This document shows positions 43,606 through 55,732 of a DNA stretch of 59,684 nucleotides, one piece after another (positions within the stretch are counted from its first letter, which is position 1; each line of letters starts with the position of its first letter). The translations under genes and the position numbers were made by a program. This DNA comes from Aeromonas lacus (GTDB lineage: Bacteria; Pseudomonadota; Gammaproteobacteria; Enterobacterales; Aeromonadaceae): assembly GCF_000764665.1 (NCBI RefSeq), contig NZ_JRGM01000020.1:1-59684 (forward strand), read 5' to 3'. Under the pieces are notes generated by a model. That model saw nothing but the letters and a program-made list of their open reading frames with translations. It did no database searches and was not told the origin of the DNA.

Positions 43606-46317
43606 TTAGCTCAGGTAACGTGGCGCCTCCTGGCGCACCAGCTCAAGGGCATCCTGCAGCTCCAGCAGCTCGGGCTCCAGCTCACTGACCGGCACGCCGT
43701 CGCGCAGCTGTTGCTCCAGCTGTGACAGCAGCCGCTGCAGACCGGGCACCCCCGAGTAGGCGCAGCCGCCGTTGAGACGGTGGAGCTGGGCCAGCACTTC
43801 ACTGTCGTCGATGGCGCCAGCAAGGGCGGCATCCAGCACAGGTTCCACCTCGTCGAAGCTCGCCAGCAGCATGGTCAGCATCTCTCTGGCCAGATCCTCC
43901 TTGCCGGCCGCCTGACGCACCGCCATCGCCCAGTCGATCTGCTGATCGCCAACGATCTGGTGACGGCGATGGGCAAAATCGGTGATGAGTCTGGCCAGCA
44001 TGCTCTCGTCGATGGGCTTGGCCAGATAGTCATCCATCCCTTGCCGGATCAGGCGCTCCCGCTCGCCGGGAATGGCGTGAGCAGTCACCGCCACGATCGG
44101 TGTTTCGGTATTGAGGGACTGGCTGCGGATCGCCTGGGTGGCGCTGATGCCATCCATGATCGGCATCTGGATATCCATGAAGATGATGTCGAACGGCTGG
44201 CTCTGAGCCTGTTTGACCGCCTCCTTGCCGTTCTTGCAGAGCACGACCTGAGTCACCATCTCCCTGAGCATGGCGGCGATCAGCTTGAGGTTGGCAGCGT
44301 TGTCATCCACCGCCAGTACCTTGATCGGCTGCAGCTGGCGAGCAGATTGCTGGGCCGGCAGCTGCTGGCGGCTCGCCTCCGGCGTGAGCAGTGCGTGCAG
44401 CAGCTTGCGATGGTTGAGCGGCTTGGAGAGACAGTGCTGGGCACCGTGAGCCAGCATCGCCTCGTAGAGCGCCGGTTCATGGCTGCTGAGCAGTACTATG
44501 GTGTTCTGCTGCTGGCCATTCAGGCTGTCGAGTCGGCTGATCACCTGTTGCGGAGTATGCAGGGTGCTGCTGCCAATGAGCACAATGTCCTGTTCACTCA
44601 TCTCTGGCCAGGGGGCGTCGTTTGTCAGCAGTTGCACATCGAGCTGCCACTCGGCCAGCAGCGCCAGCAGTGCGGCGCGAGCAAAGGGATCTGGCTCCAG
44701 CAGCCAGAGCCGTTTGTTGCGGATGCGATCCAGCGGCAGCTGATCGGTCTGCGGCAGGGGAGAGACCTCCAGATCCAGGCTGAAAGAGAAGATAGAGCCC
44801 TTGTCCAGCTCCGACTCGAAGCGGATCTGGCCGCCCATCTGCTGCACCAGCTTCTGGGTGATGACCAGACCCAGTCCGGTGCCGCCATAACGGCGCGAGA
44901 TGGAGGAGTCGGCCTGATTGAAAGCCTGGAACAGCTGGCGCTGCTGCTCTTCCGAGATGCCGATGCCGGTATCCCGGATCCGGACGTTGAGCTTCACCTT
45001 GTGGTTGCCGCTGCCGAGCTGCTCGATATGAACATCCACGTTGCCGCGCTCGGTGAACTTGATGGCGTTGCCGGTGAGGTTGGTCAGCACCTGCTGCAGA
45101 CGCATGGGATCACCGGTGAGGGTATCGGGGACATCCGCATCGACCCGCAAAGAGAGCTCCAGCTGCTTGTCGTGGGCGCTGGGGCCGAGCAGGTGCATGG
45201 TCTCGTTGAGGGTGTCGCGTAGGCTGAAGGGAATATGCTCCAGCTGCAGTTTGCCCGCCTCCAGTTTGGAGAAGTCGAGGATGTCGTTGATGATGCCAAG
45301 GAGATTGCGCGCCGACTTCTCGATGGTCTGCATGTAGTCGGTCTGGCTCGGCGTGAGGCTGGTTTTGAGCAGCTGACGGGTAAAACCGATGACGCCGTTG
45401 AGCGGAGTGCGCAGCTCGTGAGACATGTTGGCGAGGAACTCCGATTTGACCCTTGCCGCCTCCTGCGCCCGCTTCTTGGCCATGTCGAGCTCGACGTTCT
45501 GGATCTCGATCTGCTCCAGCGTCTCGCGCAAATCCGAGGTGGCCTGATCGATATTCTGCTGCATCTCCTCGTGATATTCGGAGAGTGCCTTGGCCATGGC
45601 ATTGATGCCGTTTTTCAGCATGTCCAGCTCGCCGGTCAGCTCGCCGCTGACCCGGGTATCGAGCCGCCCTTCCCGGATCTTGTGCACCGCCTGCACCATG
45701 TTGGTGATGGGCTGGGTCACGCTCTTGACCAGTCGGAAGCCAAACAGGGTACTGACGGCGACCCCGATCAGCACCATGATGATGGCGAAGAAGGTATCGC
45801 GGTAGTGGAGCAGCATGGCACGATCCGTGGTCATCTGCATCGAGATGTAACCGATCATCGGCGGCTCCACATCGCTGGGCAGCGGGAAGCCATCCATGGT
45901 GGTTTCGGCCTGGATCGGGGTGCGCAATATGATGTCGTCACCGTAGAGGGTGATGCTGGTCAGCTCCGGAATCGGCTCGCCATCGGGCAACTGCAGCCGG
46001 GTGAAGTCCCTGTGATAGTTGGACGTCACGAATAGCTGGTTGTCCTGAGTGAAGACGGCGATGGACTTGATGAGCGGCGAGTTCTTGCGATGGGTCAGAC
46101 CAATCAGGCGCTTGAGGGATTCGCGGCTGTGCTGGGTCATACCATATTCACTGGCGATGGCCAGTGGCTCTATGATGTTGATCCCTTGATCGATCAGGTT
46201 GTTTTCCAGCTGCTGGTAGCGATGGAAGGTGAAGTAGCCGGCCATCAGGCCACCGATGATCAAGGTGGGTAATATGGTAAATGCCAGCACCCGCGCCCGA
46301 AGGCCGTATTTGGTCAT
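43606..46317 (-). CDS. barA: Hybrid sensor histidine kinase BarA
   Basis: 903 residues (E. coli 918). Two transmembrane helices bracket a periplasmic domain, then HAMP, HisKA (FLANMSHELRTPLNGVIGF, phospho-His), HATPase (GTGLGLVITQKLVQQMGG), a degenerate receiver-like segment (about 530-645), a full receiver (VDDNAANLKLIAAML ... IIFMDIQMPIMDG) and a C-terminal Hpt domain (LHRLNGGCAYSG). It passes phosphate to UvrY, which drives the csrB-type small RNAs and, in Aeromonas, virulence traits. The ATG at 46317 gives the usual MTKYGLRARVLAF start. It is divergent from rlmD, as in E. coli. Confidence 0.95.
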   Translation of the reverse strand: MTKYGLRARVLAFTILPTLIIGGLMAGYFTFHRYQQLENNLIDQGINIIEPLAIASEYGMTQHSRESLKRLIGLTHRKNSPLIKSIAVFTQDNQLFVTSNYHRDFTRLQLPDGEPIPELTSITLYGDDIILRTPIQAETTMDGFPLPSDVEPPMIGYISMQMTTDRAMLLHYRDTFFAIIMVLIGVAVSTLFGFRLVKSVTQPITNMVQAVHKIREGRLDTRVSGELTGELDMLKNGINAMAKALSEYHEEMQQNIDQATSDLRETLEQIEIQNVELDMAKKRAQEAARVKSEFLANMSHELRTPLNGVIGFTRQLLKTSLTPSQTDYMQTIEKSARNLLGIINDILDFSKLEAGKLQLEHIPFSLRDTLNETMHLLGPSAHDKQLELSLRVDADVPDTLTGDPMRLQQVLTNLTGNAIKFTERGNVDVHIEQLGSGNHKVKLNVRIRDTGIGISEEQQRQLFQAFNQADSSISRRYGGTGLGLVITQKLVQQMGGQIRFESELDKGSIFSFSLDLEVSPLPQTDQLPLDRIRNKRLWLLEPDPFARAALLALLAEWQLDVQLLTNDAPWPEMSEQDIVLIGSSTLHTPQQVISRLDSLNGQQQNTIVLLSSHEPALYEAMLAHGAQHCLSKPLNHRKLLHALLTPEASRQQLPAQQSARQLQPIKVLAVDDNAANLKLIAAMLREMVTQVVLCKNGKEAVKQAQSQPFDIIFMDIQMPIMDGISATQAIRSQSLNTETPIVAVTAHAIPGERERLIRQGMDDYLAKPIDESMLARLITDFAHRRHQIVGDQQIDWAMAVRQAAGKEDLAREMLTMLLASFDEVEPVLDAALAGAIDDSEVLAQLHRLNGGCAYSGVPGLQRLLSQLEQQLRDGVPVSELEPELLELQDALELVRQEAPRYLS

Positions 46318-46393
46318 ACTATTATTCTTGTGGGACAATAGCCTGCTGCAGATTCCACAATCATGACATAGCCACCTATAGGCACCAAGTTTT

Positions 46394-47716
46394 ATGGCCC
46401 AGTTTTTCAAGCCCCAAAAGAAATCCACCCAGCCCCAACGCATTGAATTTACGGTAGACACCCTCGATCACCACTGTGTCGGGATCGGTCGTCATCAAGG
46501 CAAGGCGATCTTTGTTGAAGGGGCGCTGCCCGGCGAGACCATCAAGGCCCGCATCACCGAAGACAAAAAGCAGTATGGCCATGCCGCCCTGCAACAGGTG
46601 CTGACACCAGCCGCCAACCGCATTGCCCCCTTCTGCAGCCACTACCGCGAGTGCGGTGGTTGCAGCGCCCAGCATATGTCGGTGGCGGATCAGCAGGCAG
46701 CCAAGGCGGCCGGGCTGGTCAATCTGTTCGAGCGTCTCGGCAATATCAGTGCACCGGCACTGGAGCCGGTGCTGACTGGCGAGGAGCGTGCCTATCGCCG
46801 GGTCTGCCGGCTGGCCATCAAATTCGACAAGAATGGTCGCTGTACCCGGGTCGGTTTTCGTCGCCGCAACAGCAACGATCTGGTGGAGATCGAAGGGTGC
46901 CCGGTGCTGGCCGAACCGCTCTCTGCAGTGATTGCACCGCTGCGCGAGTGCCTCAATCGCTTGAAGAGCCAGCGCGAGCTGGGTCATGCCGAACTGATTC
47001 AGGCGGAGCAGGGGATCATGATGCTGCTCCGTCATACCGGTCGTCCCAACGAGACGGATCGGGCGCAGCTGGTGGAGTTTGCAACCGAGCAGGGTATCGA
47101 CCTCTATCTGCTGGCGGCTGACGACAAGATAGTGCCGCTGCATCAGCAGTTCGAACCCTCTTACTCGCTGGATGGCCTGTCTCTTGCATTTGCTCCGGGT
47201 GACTTTATTCAGGTCAACGGCCCCGTCAACCAGCAGATGGTCGATCAGGCGCTTTCATGGCTTGGGGCGAGCAAGGATGACAAGGTGCTCGATCTCTTCT
47301 GCGGTATCGGCAACTTCACCCTGCCGCTGGCCCGTCAGGCCCGCGAAGTGGTGGGGGTGGAAGGTGAGCTGGCCATGGTGGCGCGCGCCGAAGAGAACGC
47401 CCGTCGCAACGGCATCAGCAATGCCCGTTTCTACAAGGCGGACTTGAGCGGCGATATCGTCGGCATGTCCTGGGCGCGGGAAGGGTTCGATCTGGTGCTG
47501 CTGGATCCGGCTCGTCCCGGTGCGCTGGAGGTGATGGAGCTCGTAGTGAAACTTTCACCCAAGCGGGTGGTCTACGTCTCCTGTAATCCGGTGACGCTGG
47601 CCCGCGATAGCCAGGTGCTGGTGAAGGGCGGTTATCGACTGGTACGGTTGGGCATGCTCGACATGTTCCCCCACACCGGTCATCTGGAGTCCATGGCTCT
47701 CTTCGAGCGGGGCTAG
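46394..47716 (+). CDS. rlmD: 23S rRNA (uracil-1939-C5)-methyltransferase RlmD
   Basis: 440 residues. TRAM domain at the N terminus (VDTLDHHCVGIGRHQGKAIFVEGALPGE region), the Cys cluster CSHYRECGGCSAQH for a [4Fe-4S] centre, and the C-terminal SAM domain with VLDLFCGIGNFTLPLA and the catalytic YVSCNPVTLARD. Methylates U1939 of 23S rRNA. Between barA and relA, the conserved order. Confidence 0.96.
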   Translation: MAQFFKPQKKSTQPQRIEFTVDTLDHHCVGIGRHQGKAIFVEGALPGETIKARITEDKKQYGHAALQQVLTPAANRIAPFCSHYRECGGCSAQHMSVADQQAAKAAGLVNLFERLGNISAPALEPVLTGEERAYRRVCRLAIKFDKNGRCTRVGFRRRNSNDLVEIEGCPVLAEPLSAVIAPLRECLNRLKSQRELGHAELIQAEQGIMMLLRHTGRPNETDRAQLVEFATEQGIDLYLLAADDKIVPLHQQFEPSYSLDGLSLAFAPGDFIQVNGPVNQQMVDQALSWLGASKDDKVLDLFCGIGNFTLPLARQAREVVGVEGELAMVARAEENARRNGISNARFYKADLSGDIVGMSWAREGFDLVLLDPARPGALEVMELVVKLSPKRVVYVSCNPVTLARDSQVLVKGGYRLVRLGMLDMFPHTGHLESMALFERG

Positions 47717-47801
47717 CGAGTGCTCATCAGCAACCTGAACTGAAGCTGTTTGAGCAGACGTGATTGGGGTAACCTAGCCCCTCGTAATTCGGCTGGGCCT
47801 G

Positions 47802-47852
47802 CCGGAGAGACCTATTGTCTTTTTTGACAATATGCCTTGAAACCCTCTCCGG
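47802..47852 (+). other. Nested hairpin in the relA leader
   Basis: CCGGAGAG (47802-47809) pairs with CTCTCCGG (47845-47852); inside lies ATTGTC-TTTTTT-GACAAT (47814-47831). The inner stem has its T run in the loop, so it is not a standard terminator. It could shape relA expression or be a folded 3' end of rlmD mRNA. Confidence 0.45.
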
Positions 47853-47927
47853 AAATCCCCATTTGAGGCGATCTCACAAGGGGTGAAAGTGACTACTTTC
47901 GGCCAAACACTTTAAAGGATTGATACC

Positions 47928-50141
47928 ATGGTTGCGGTTCGCGATATTCATTTGAAAGACAACTTCACCCTGGAGGAGTGGGTCAGCTCGCTCACCCTGA
48001 GTGACAGTGACAAGGAGCAGTTGCGAACCGTCTACCAGTATTGCCTGACGCTCGGCGACGAGGCCCTCACCAGCAAGCTGCTGGTGCGCGGCATCGAGAT
48101 GGTGGGCATCCTGCTGATGCTCAGCATGGATCTCGGTACTCTCAAGGCCGCCATCATCTACCCCTTTGTCGAAGCCGGTCTCATCAGCCAGGAGCGGATG
48201 GACGAGGACTTCGGGCCTAAGATCGCCAAGCTGGTGGAAGGGGTGCTGGAGATGGAGGCCATCCGCTCCCTGCAGACCCTCCATCGCAGCGAAACCTCGC
48301 CGGAGCAGGTCGACAATGTGCGCCGCATGCTGCTCGCCATGGTCGAGGATGTGCGTGCCGTGGTCATCAAGCTGGCCGAGCGGATCGCCTGCCTGCGGGA
48401 AGCGAAAAAGGCGGATGAAGAGACCCGGGTGCTGATGGCCCAGGAGATCACCAACATCTATGCGCCGCTGGCCAACCGTCTTGGCATCGGTCAGCTCAAG
48501 TGGGAGCTTGAAGATCTCGCCTTCCGCTACCTGCACCCGGAAACCTACAAGCAGATCGCCAAACAGCTGGATGAGAAGCGGCTCGATCGGGAGCGCTACA
48601 TTCAGGAGTTTGTGCGCTCCCTGCGCGATGCGCTGAAAGAGGCGGGAGTCGAGGCCGAGGTCTATGGCCGACCGAAACACATCTACAGCATCTGGCGCAA
48701 GATGCAGAAGAAGCATCTCGAATTCAACGAACTGTTCGACGTGCGCGCGGTGCGGGTGGTAACCAAGCGGCTGCAGGATTGCTATGCGGCGCTCGGCATC
48801 GTTCACACCCACTTCCACCACATTCCCCGCGAGTTTGACGACTACGTCGCCAACCCCAAACCCAACGGCTACCAGTCGATCCACACCGTAGTGGTGGGGC
48901 CGGAGGGCAAGACGGTCGAGATCCAGATCCGTACCGACCAGATGCATCAGGATGCCGAGCTCGGTGTCGCTGCCCACTGGCGCTACAAGGAGGGTCCGCA
49001 GGCTGGCGGCAAGGCCAACACCTTCGAAGACAAGATCGAGTGGCTGCGCAAGCTGCTCGCCTGGCAGGAGGATCTCTCCGAGAGCGGCTCGCTGCTGGAA
49101 GACCTGCGCAGTCAGGTGTTCGAGGACAGGGTCTATGTCTTCACCCCGAAAGGGGATGTCATCGACTTGCCGGCGGGCGCCACCCCGCTCGACTTCGCCT
49201 ATCACGTCCACAGCATGATCGGCCACCGCTGCATCGGCGCCAAGATTGATGGCCGCATCGTGCCGTTCACCTATGCACTGCAGACCGGCGATCAGGTGGA
49301 AGTGATCACCCAGAAGGAGCCGAACCCGAGCCGCGACTGGATGAACCCCAACGCCGGCTTCCTGCGCTCCAGTCGGGCGCGGGCCAAGGTGGCGACCTGG
49401 TTCAGAAAGCTGGATCGGGACAAGAATATCGTGGCCGGTCGCGAGCTGTTCGAGAAGGAGCTGGATCGCCACAACCTCAGCATGTCCAAGATCGACAAGG
49501 GCAACATGCTGCGCCGCTTCAATCTGGAGAGCACCGACGATCTGCTGGCTGGTATCGGCAGCGGCGATATCCGCATCAACCAGGTGCTCAACTATCTCGA
49601 CACCTGCTACAACAAGCCGACGGCGGAAGAGGAAGATCGTCGCCTGCTGGAGAGGCTGGAGCAGAAGGCCAATGCGCCGATGCGCCACAAGCCCAAGGAT
49701 CACATCGTCGTGGAAGGGGTCGGCAACCTGATGACCCATATCGCCCGCTGCTGTCAGCCGATCCCGGGCGATGCCATCCAGGGCTTCATCACCATGGGGC
49801 GCGGCGTCTCCATTCACCGTGAAGATTGCGAGCAGTTGAAAGAGCTCTCCCGTCGCAACCCCGAGCGGCTGATCGATGCGGTGTGGGGCGAGAACTACTC
49901 CGGCGGCTATGGCCTCACCATCCGGATCATCTCCAACGATCGCTCCGGCCTGCTGCGTGATATCACCACCGTGCTGGCCAACGAGAAGATCAATGTGATG
50001 GGGGTGCGCTCACGCTCCAACGTGCGTGAGCAGACCGCCGAGATCGACATGGAGCTGGAGATCTACAACATCAACGCCTTCAACCGGGCGTTGGCCAAGC
50101 TCAGCCAGCTCAACGACGTGATCAGCGCCAAGCGGCTTTGA
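47928..50141 (+). CDS. relA: GTP pyrophosphokinase RelA
   Basis: 737 residues (E. coli 744). Makes ppGpp on stalled ribosomes. The N-terminal hydrolase domain is inactive as usual (YPFVEAGLI in place of the catalytic HD). The synthetase region has YGRPKHIYSIWRKMQKKHLEF and PKPNGYQSIHTVVVGPEGK; a TGS domain (VYVFTPKGDVIDLPAGATPLDFAY), a Cys-rich conserved segment (IARCCQPIPGD) and an ACT domain follow. AAAGGATTGATACC precedes the ATG. Its product acts with DksA, also encoded in this window. Confidence 0.97.
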   Translation: MVAVRDIHLKDNFTLEEWVSSLTLSDSDKEQLRTVYQYCLTLGDEALTSKLLVRGIEMVGILLMLSMDLGTLKAAIIYPFVEAGLISQERMDEDFGPKIAKLVEGVLEMEAIRSLQTLHRSETSPEQVDNVRRMLLAMVEDVRAVVIKLAERIACLREAKKADEETRVLMAQEITNIYAPLANRLGIGQLKWELEDLAFRYLHPETYKQIAKQLDEKRLDRERYIQEFVRSLRDALKEAGVEAEVYGRPKHIYSIWRKMQKKHLEFNELFDVRAVRVVTKRLQDCYAALGIVHTHFHHIPREFDDYVANPKPNGYQSIHTVVVGPEGKTVEIQIRTDQMHQDAELGVAAHWRYKEGPQAGGKANTFEDKIEWLRKLLAWQEDLSESGSLLEDLRSQVFEDRVYVFTPKGDVIDLPAGATPLDFAYHVHSMIGHRCIGAKIDGRIVPFTYALQTGDQVEVITQKEPNPSRDWMNPNAGFLRSSRARAKVATWFRKLDRDKNIVAGRELFEKELDRHNLSMSKIDKGNMLRRFNLESTDDLLAGIGSGDIRINQVLNYLDTCYNKPTAEEEDRRLLERLEQKANAPMRHKPKDHIVVEGVGNLMTHIARCCQPIPGDAIQGFITMGRGVSIHREDCEQLKELSRRNPERLIDAVWGENYSGGYGLTIRIISNDRSGLLRDITTVLANEKINVMGVRSRSNVREQTAEIDMELEIYNINAFNRALAKLSQLNDVISAKRL

Positions 50142-50191
50142 TAGCGAACCGACCGGCCCCAGTGGCCGGTCTGTATTTGCGACCCTTTTTG

Positions 50192-50277
50192 AACGAATCG
50201 AAAGCGAATATCCCATGTCCCCACGTTATGACCTCTCCCAACTGCTCGACATGAGATTGCTCGACTGCGCGGCTTGA
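50192..50277 (+). pseudogene. Decayed duplicate of the mazG 5' end, 20-codon frame
   Basis: 50192-50252 matches 50297-50357 at 52 of 61 positions by my count, a spacing of 105. It includes the pre-mazG leader and the first codons. The copy has its own ATG (50215) and reads MSPRYDLSQLLD against [12 protein letters not shown] of true MazG, then diverges and stops at 50275-50277. It could be a remnant of a tandem duplication or now act as a short upstream open frame. Confidence 0.85.
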
Positions 50278-50319
50278 TGTCGTTTCCTCCCCATTTAACG
50301 AATCGAAAGTGAGTAGCCC

Positions 50320-51117
50320 ATGTCTCAACGTTACGATCTGCCCCAACTGCTCGACATCATGGCTCGCCTGCGCGATCCGCAAAACGGCTGCCCCTGGGAT
50401 CTGAAACAGAACTTCCAGACCATAGTGCCGCACACCCTGGAAGAGGCCTACGAAGTGGCCGATGCCATCGAGACCGAAGATTGGCAGGGGCTGAAAGGGG
50501 AGCTGGGTGACCTGTTATTTCAGGTGGTGTTTTACGCCCAACTGGGTAAAGAGCGTGGTCTGTTCGACTTCGCCGACATCGTCGATACGGTGAGCGAGAA
50601 GCTCATTCGCCGTCACCCCCATGTTTTCTCGGATGCCGACCTTGCCAACGAGCAGGCGGTAAAAGCGAACTGGGAAGCAGAAAAGGCCAGGGAGCGGGCG
50701 GCGCTCGACAAGGAGAGCGTGCTGGACGATATCCCCCTCTCGCTGCCGGCCCTGACCCGTGCCGCCAAGATCCAGAAACGCTGCGCTACCGTCGGTTTTG
50801 ACTGGAAGACGCTGGGGCCGGTGGTGGACAAGATCCACGAGGAGATCGACGAGGTGATGGAAGAGGTGCTGATGGTCGATGTGGACGAGGCGCGGGTGAG
50901 CGACGAGCTCGGCGATCTGCTGTTTGCCACCGTCAATCTGGTGCGCCATCTGGGCAAGGATCCCGAACAGGTACTGCGGGGCGCCAACGCCAAGTTCGAG
51001 CGTCGCTTTCGTCAGGTTGAGCAGATAATCGCCGCAGAAGGGCTGAAAATGAGCGATTGCACCCTCGAAAAGCTTGATGCAGCCTGGGACAAGGCGAAGG
51101 AAACCGAGCAAAGTTGA
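50320..51117 (+). CDS. mazG: Nucleoside triphosphate pyrophosphohydrolase MazG
   Basis: 265 residues with two MazG domains: [35 protein letters not shown] in the first (quoted by its ends; the EExxE-type metal site is in [11 protein letters not shown]) and [14 protein letters not shown] with [18 protein letters not shown] in the second. Hydrolyses NTPs and, in E. coli, lowers ppGpp, so its place after relA is functional as well as conserved. A weak ribosome site precedes the ATG. A decayed copy of its 5' end lies directly upstream. Confidence 0.96.
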   Translation: MSQRYDLPQLLDIMARLRDPQNGCPWDLKQNFQTIVPHTLEEAYEVADAIETEDWQGLKGELGDLLFQVVFYAQLGKERGLFDFADIVDTVSEKLIRRHPHVFSDADLANEQAVKANWEAEKARERAALDKESVLDDIPLSLPALTRAAKIQKRCATVGFDWKTLGPVVDKIHEEIDEVMEEVLMVDVDEARVSDELGDLLFATVNLVRHLGKDPEQVLRGANAKFERRFRQVEQIIAAEGLKMSDCTLEKLDAAWDKAKETEQS

Positions 51118-51163
51118 TTTGGCGCAAGATGGGGCGGCAAGGAGCCTGATAGATTTTTGCTCA

Positions 51164-51192
51164 TTGTTTGGGAGAGGGGTTTTTGGTATACT
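51164..51192 (+). promoter_or_regulatory. Probable pyrG promoter
   Basis: TTGTTT, a 17-base spacer, and TATACT. Transcription would start near 51200, about 60 bases before the pyrG ATG. It gives pyrG a promoter independent of mazG. Confidence 0.65.
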
Positions 51193-51240
51193 GTTTCCCC
51201 GTCCTGCTTCATCCCCGAAGCACCCCTTAAAATTCCCTAA

Positions 51241-54287
<3,047 letters not shown>

Positions 54288-54322
54288 TTGCTTGTTTTGC
54301 TAGCGCTTGCGTTGGCATGATG

Positions 54323-54354
54323 AAAACCGGAATCGTATGGTTCCGGTTTTTTTT
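54323..54354 (+). terminator. Terminator after eno
   Basis: AAAACCGGAA / TTCCGGTTTT with an eight-base loop and eight Ts in total. Confidence 0.93.
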
Positions 54355-54455
54355 CATCTACAGTTTGCCCTTTCGGTGAGCGAGAACTTAATGGGTCGTT
54401 CTGATGAATGGGCTGAGTGAGGATGGACGTCGTCGCCACAATACGGGAGATAAGC

Positions 54456-55562
54456 GTGATAACGAGGTTTTTGTTGGGGTTGGGTTGTCTGCTGCTGGTC
54501 ATGGCTGCGCAGGCTGGCGAGGTGTATCAGGGCAAAGTAGGGCGGATGCCGGTAGTGATGACCCTGGATACATCGTCAGATGGCACGGTCAGCGGGCGAT
54601 ATTTCTACCGTAAGTATCGAAAGGATATTCCCCTGTCGGGCAAGTGGGAGGGCAAGAGTCTGTTGCTCTCTGAAGGATGGGATAACTCAGAACCCGAAAA
54701 GGTTGCCATGCGCCTCGAGCGATCCGGTAATGGGCTGCGTGGCGAATGGGTCGGCAAAAAACCGCTCTCCATCATATTGACGGTAATCGATGGCCGCGCC
54801 ATTGAAATACCTGATCCGGTGCTTGCCGGCTGGCGTCAGCGTGATCCTTATGAACTCTTGCGCCTTGAGGGACTCTCACTTAAGACGAACAAGAGCGAGA
54901 CATTTCAGGGTTATGGCTTGCAATGGCTACAAGAGCCGCAAAGCAATATTACGCATTTTCGCATTACATCAGGGCTACCGGCGGAGCAGCTTGGGAAACT
55001 CAATCATATGCTGGCAAAACGCCAGTGGAGTGAGGTAGAAAGCTATTTCCAGTGTATGAGCACCCCGATGGGGGGGGAATTTGGCCAGACGGTTACGCCC
55101 CATTTGATCAGTCCGAACTTGCTCAGCGCCAGCATTTTTACCGGTTATTTTTGCGGCGGTGCACACCCTGATTTTGGTGATTCGCCATTGAACATTAATG
55201 TTCTCACAGGAGAGGAGCTGACACTTGAAGACCTGCTCTGGGTGGGTAGCGGTGCTCCGGTAAAGTTCGATAAGTCATATGATCGCGCAGAATCCGAATA
55301 CAGGAACAAGCTCCTGGCTCCCTGGCTTGTACAAGAGTTCCAGCGACTCTATCCCGATGAGATGACCTCAGATCCGGAGGAATGTAACTATGCGGACTCA
55401 TCGGTATGGGAGGTTAACTCGTGGTATATGACAGAGAAAGGCATAGTGTTTGAGCCCTATTTTCCGCGCATTGCGCGTAACTGTGAACTGACCGAGTGGA
55501 GCCTTCTGCCCTGGTCGGTTATCAAACAGCATCCGGGGCGATTACCGCAACTATTGCCTTGA
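54456..55562 (+). CDS. Exported protein with DUF3298-like C-terminal domain
   Basis: 368 residues from a GTG start with GGGAGATAAGC upstream; the open frame extends 13 codons earlier without a ribosome site. Signal peptide MITRFLLGLGCLLLVMAAQA. The middle is beta-rich with glycine turns (SGRYFYRKYRKDIPLSGKWEG). The C-terminal part, with FCGGAHPDFGDSPLNINVLTGEELTLEDLLW, resembles DUF3298/RsiV-type domains, which in RsiV bind lysozyme. Base composition and codon use look less biased than the flanking eno. Function unknown; a periplasmic or surface sensing role is speculation. Confidence 0.75.
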   Translation: MITRFLLGLGCLLLVMAAQAGEVYQGKVGRMPVVMTLDTSSDGTVSGRYFYRKYRKDIPLSGKWEGKSLLLSEGWDNSEPEKVAMRLERSGNGLRGEWVGKKPLSIILTVIDGRAIEIPDPVLAGWRQRDPYELLRLEGLSLKTNKSETFQGYGLQWLQEPQSNITHFRITSGLPAEQLGKLNHMLAKRQWSEVESYFQCMSTPMGGEFGQTVTPHLISPNLLSASIFTGYFCGGAHPDFGDSPLNINVLTGEELTLEDLLWVGSGAPVKFDKSYDRAESEYRNKLLAPWLVQEFQRLYPDEMTSDPEECNYADSSVWEVNSWYMTEKGIVFEPYFPRIARNCELTEWSLLPWSVIKQHPGRLPQLLP

Positions 55563-55570
55563 GCAAGAGA

Positions 55571-55599
55571 CCGGGGCCCTTGTGGCTCCGGATTTTTTT
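55571..55599 (+). terminator. Terminator after the DUF3298-like gene
   Basis: CCGGGGCC / GGCTCCGG with one G-T pair, five-base loop, then ATTTTTTT. Confidence 0.85.
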
Positions 55600-55691
55600 A
55601 TGGCTGTTTTTCGTCGGCGTTGCCGGCGTGGCAGAAGTTGGCAGCGCAGCTGGCCAGCCAGAGTCAGCAATCCCTGACCGGCAACAGATAC

Positions 55692-55716
55692 AAAGAAGCC
55701 CGCATGATGCGGGCTT
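55692..55716 (-). terminator. Terminator after the LTA-synthase-like gene
   Basis: AAGCCCGCA / TGCGGGCTT with a three-base loop; on the minus strand CTTTG follows, and on the plus strand a T run. Confidence 0.8.
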
Positions 55717-55732
55717 TTTGCTTGGGGTTGGC

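Noticed and set aside
47874-49817. 647-codon minus-strand open frame opposite relA
   Set aside because: Shadow frame; RelA motifs on the plus strand are unmistakable.
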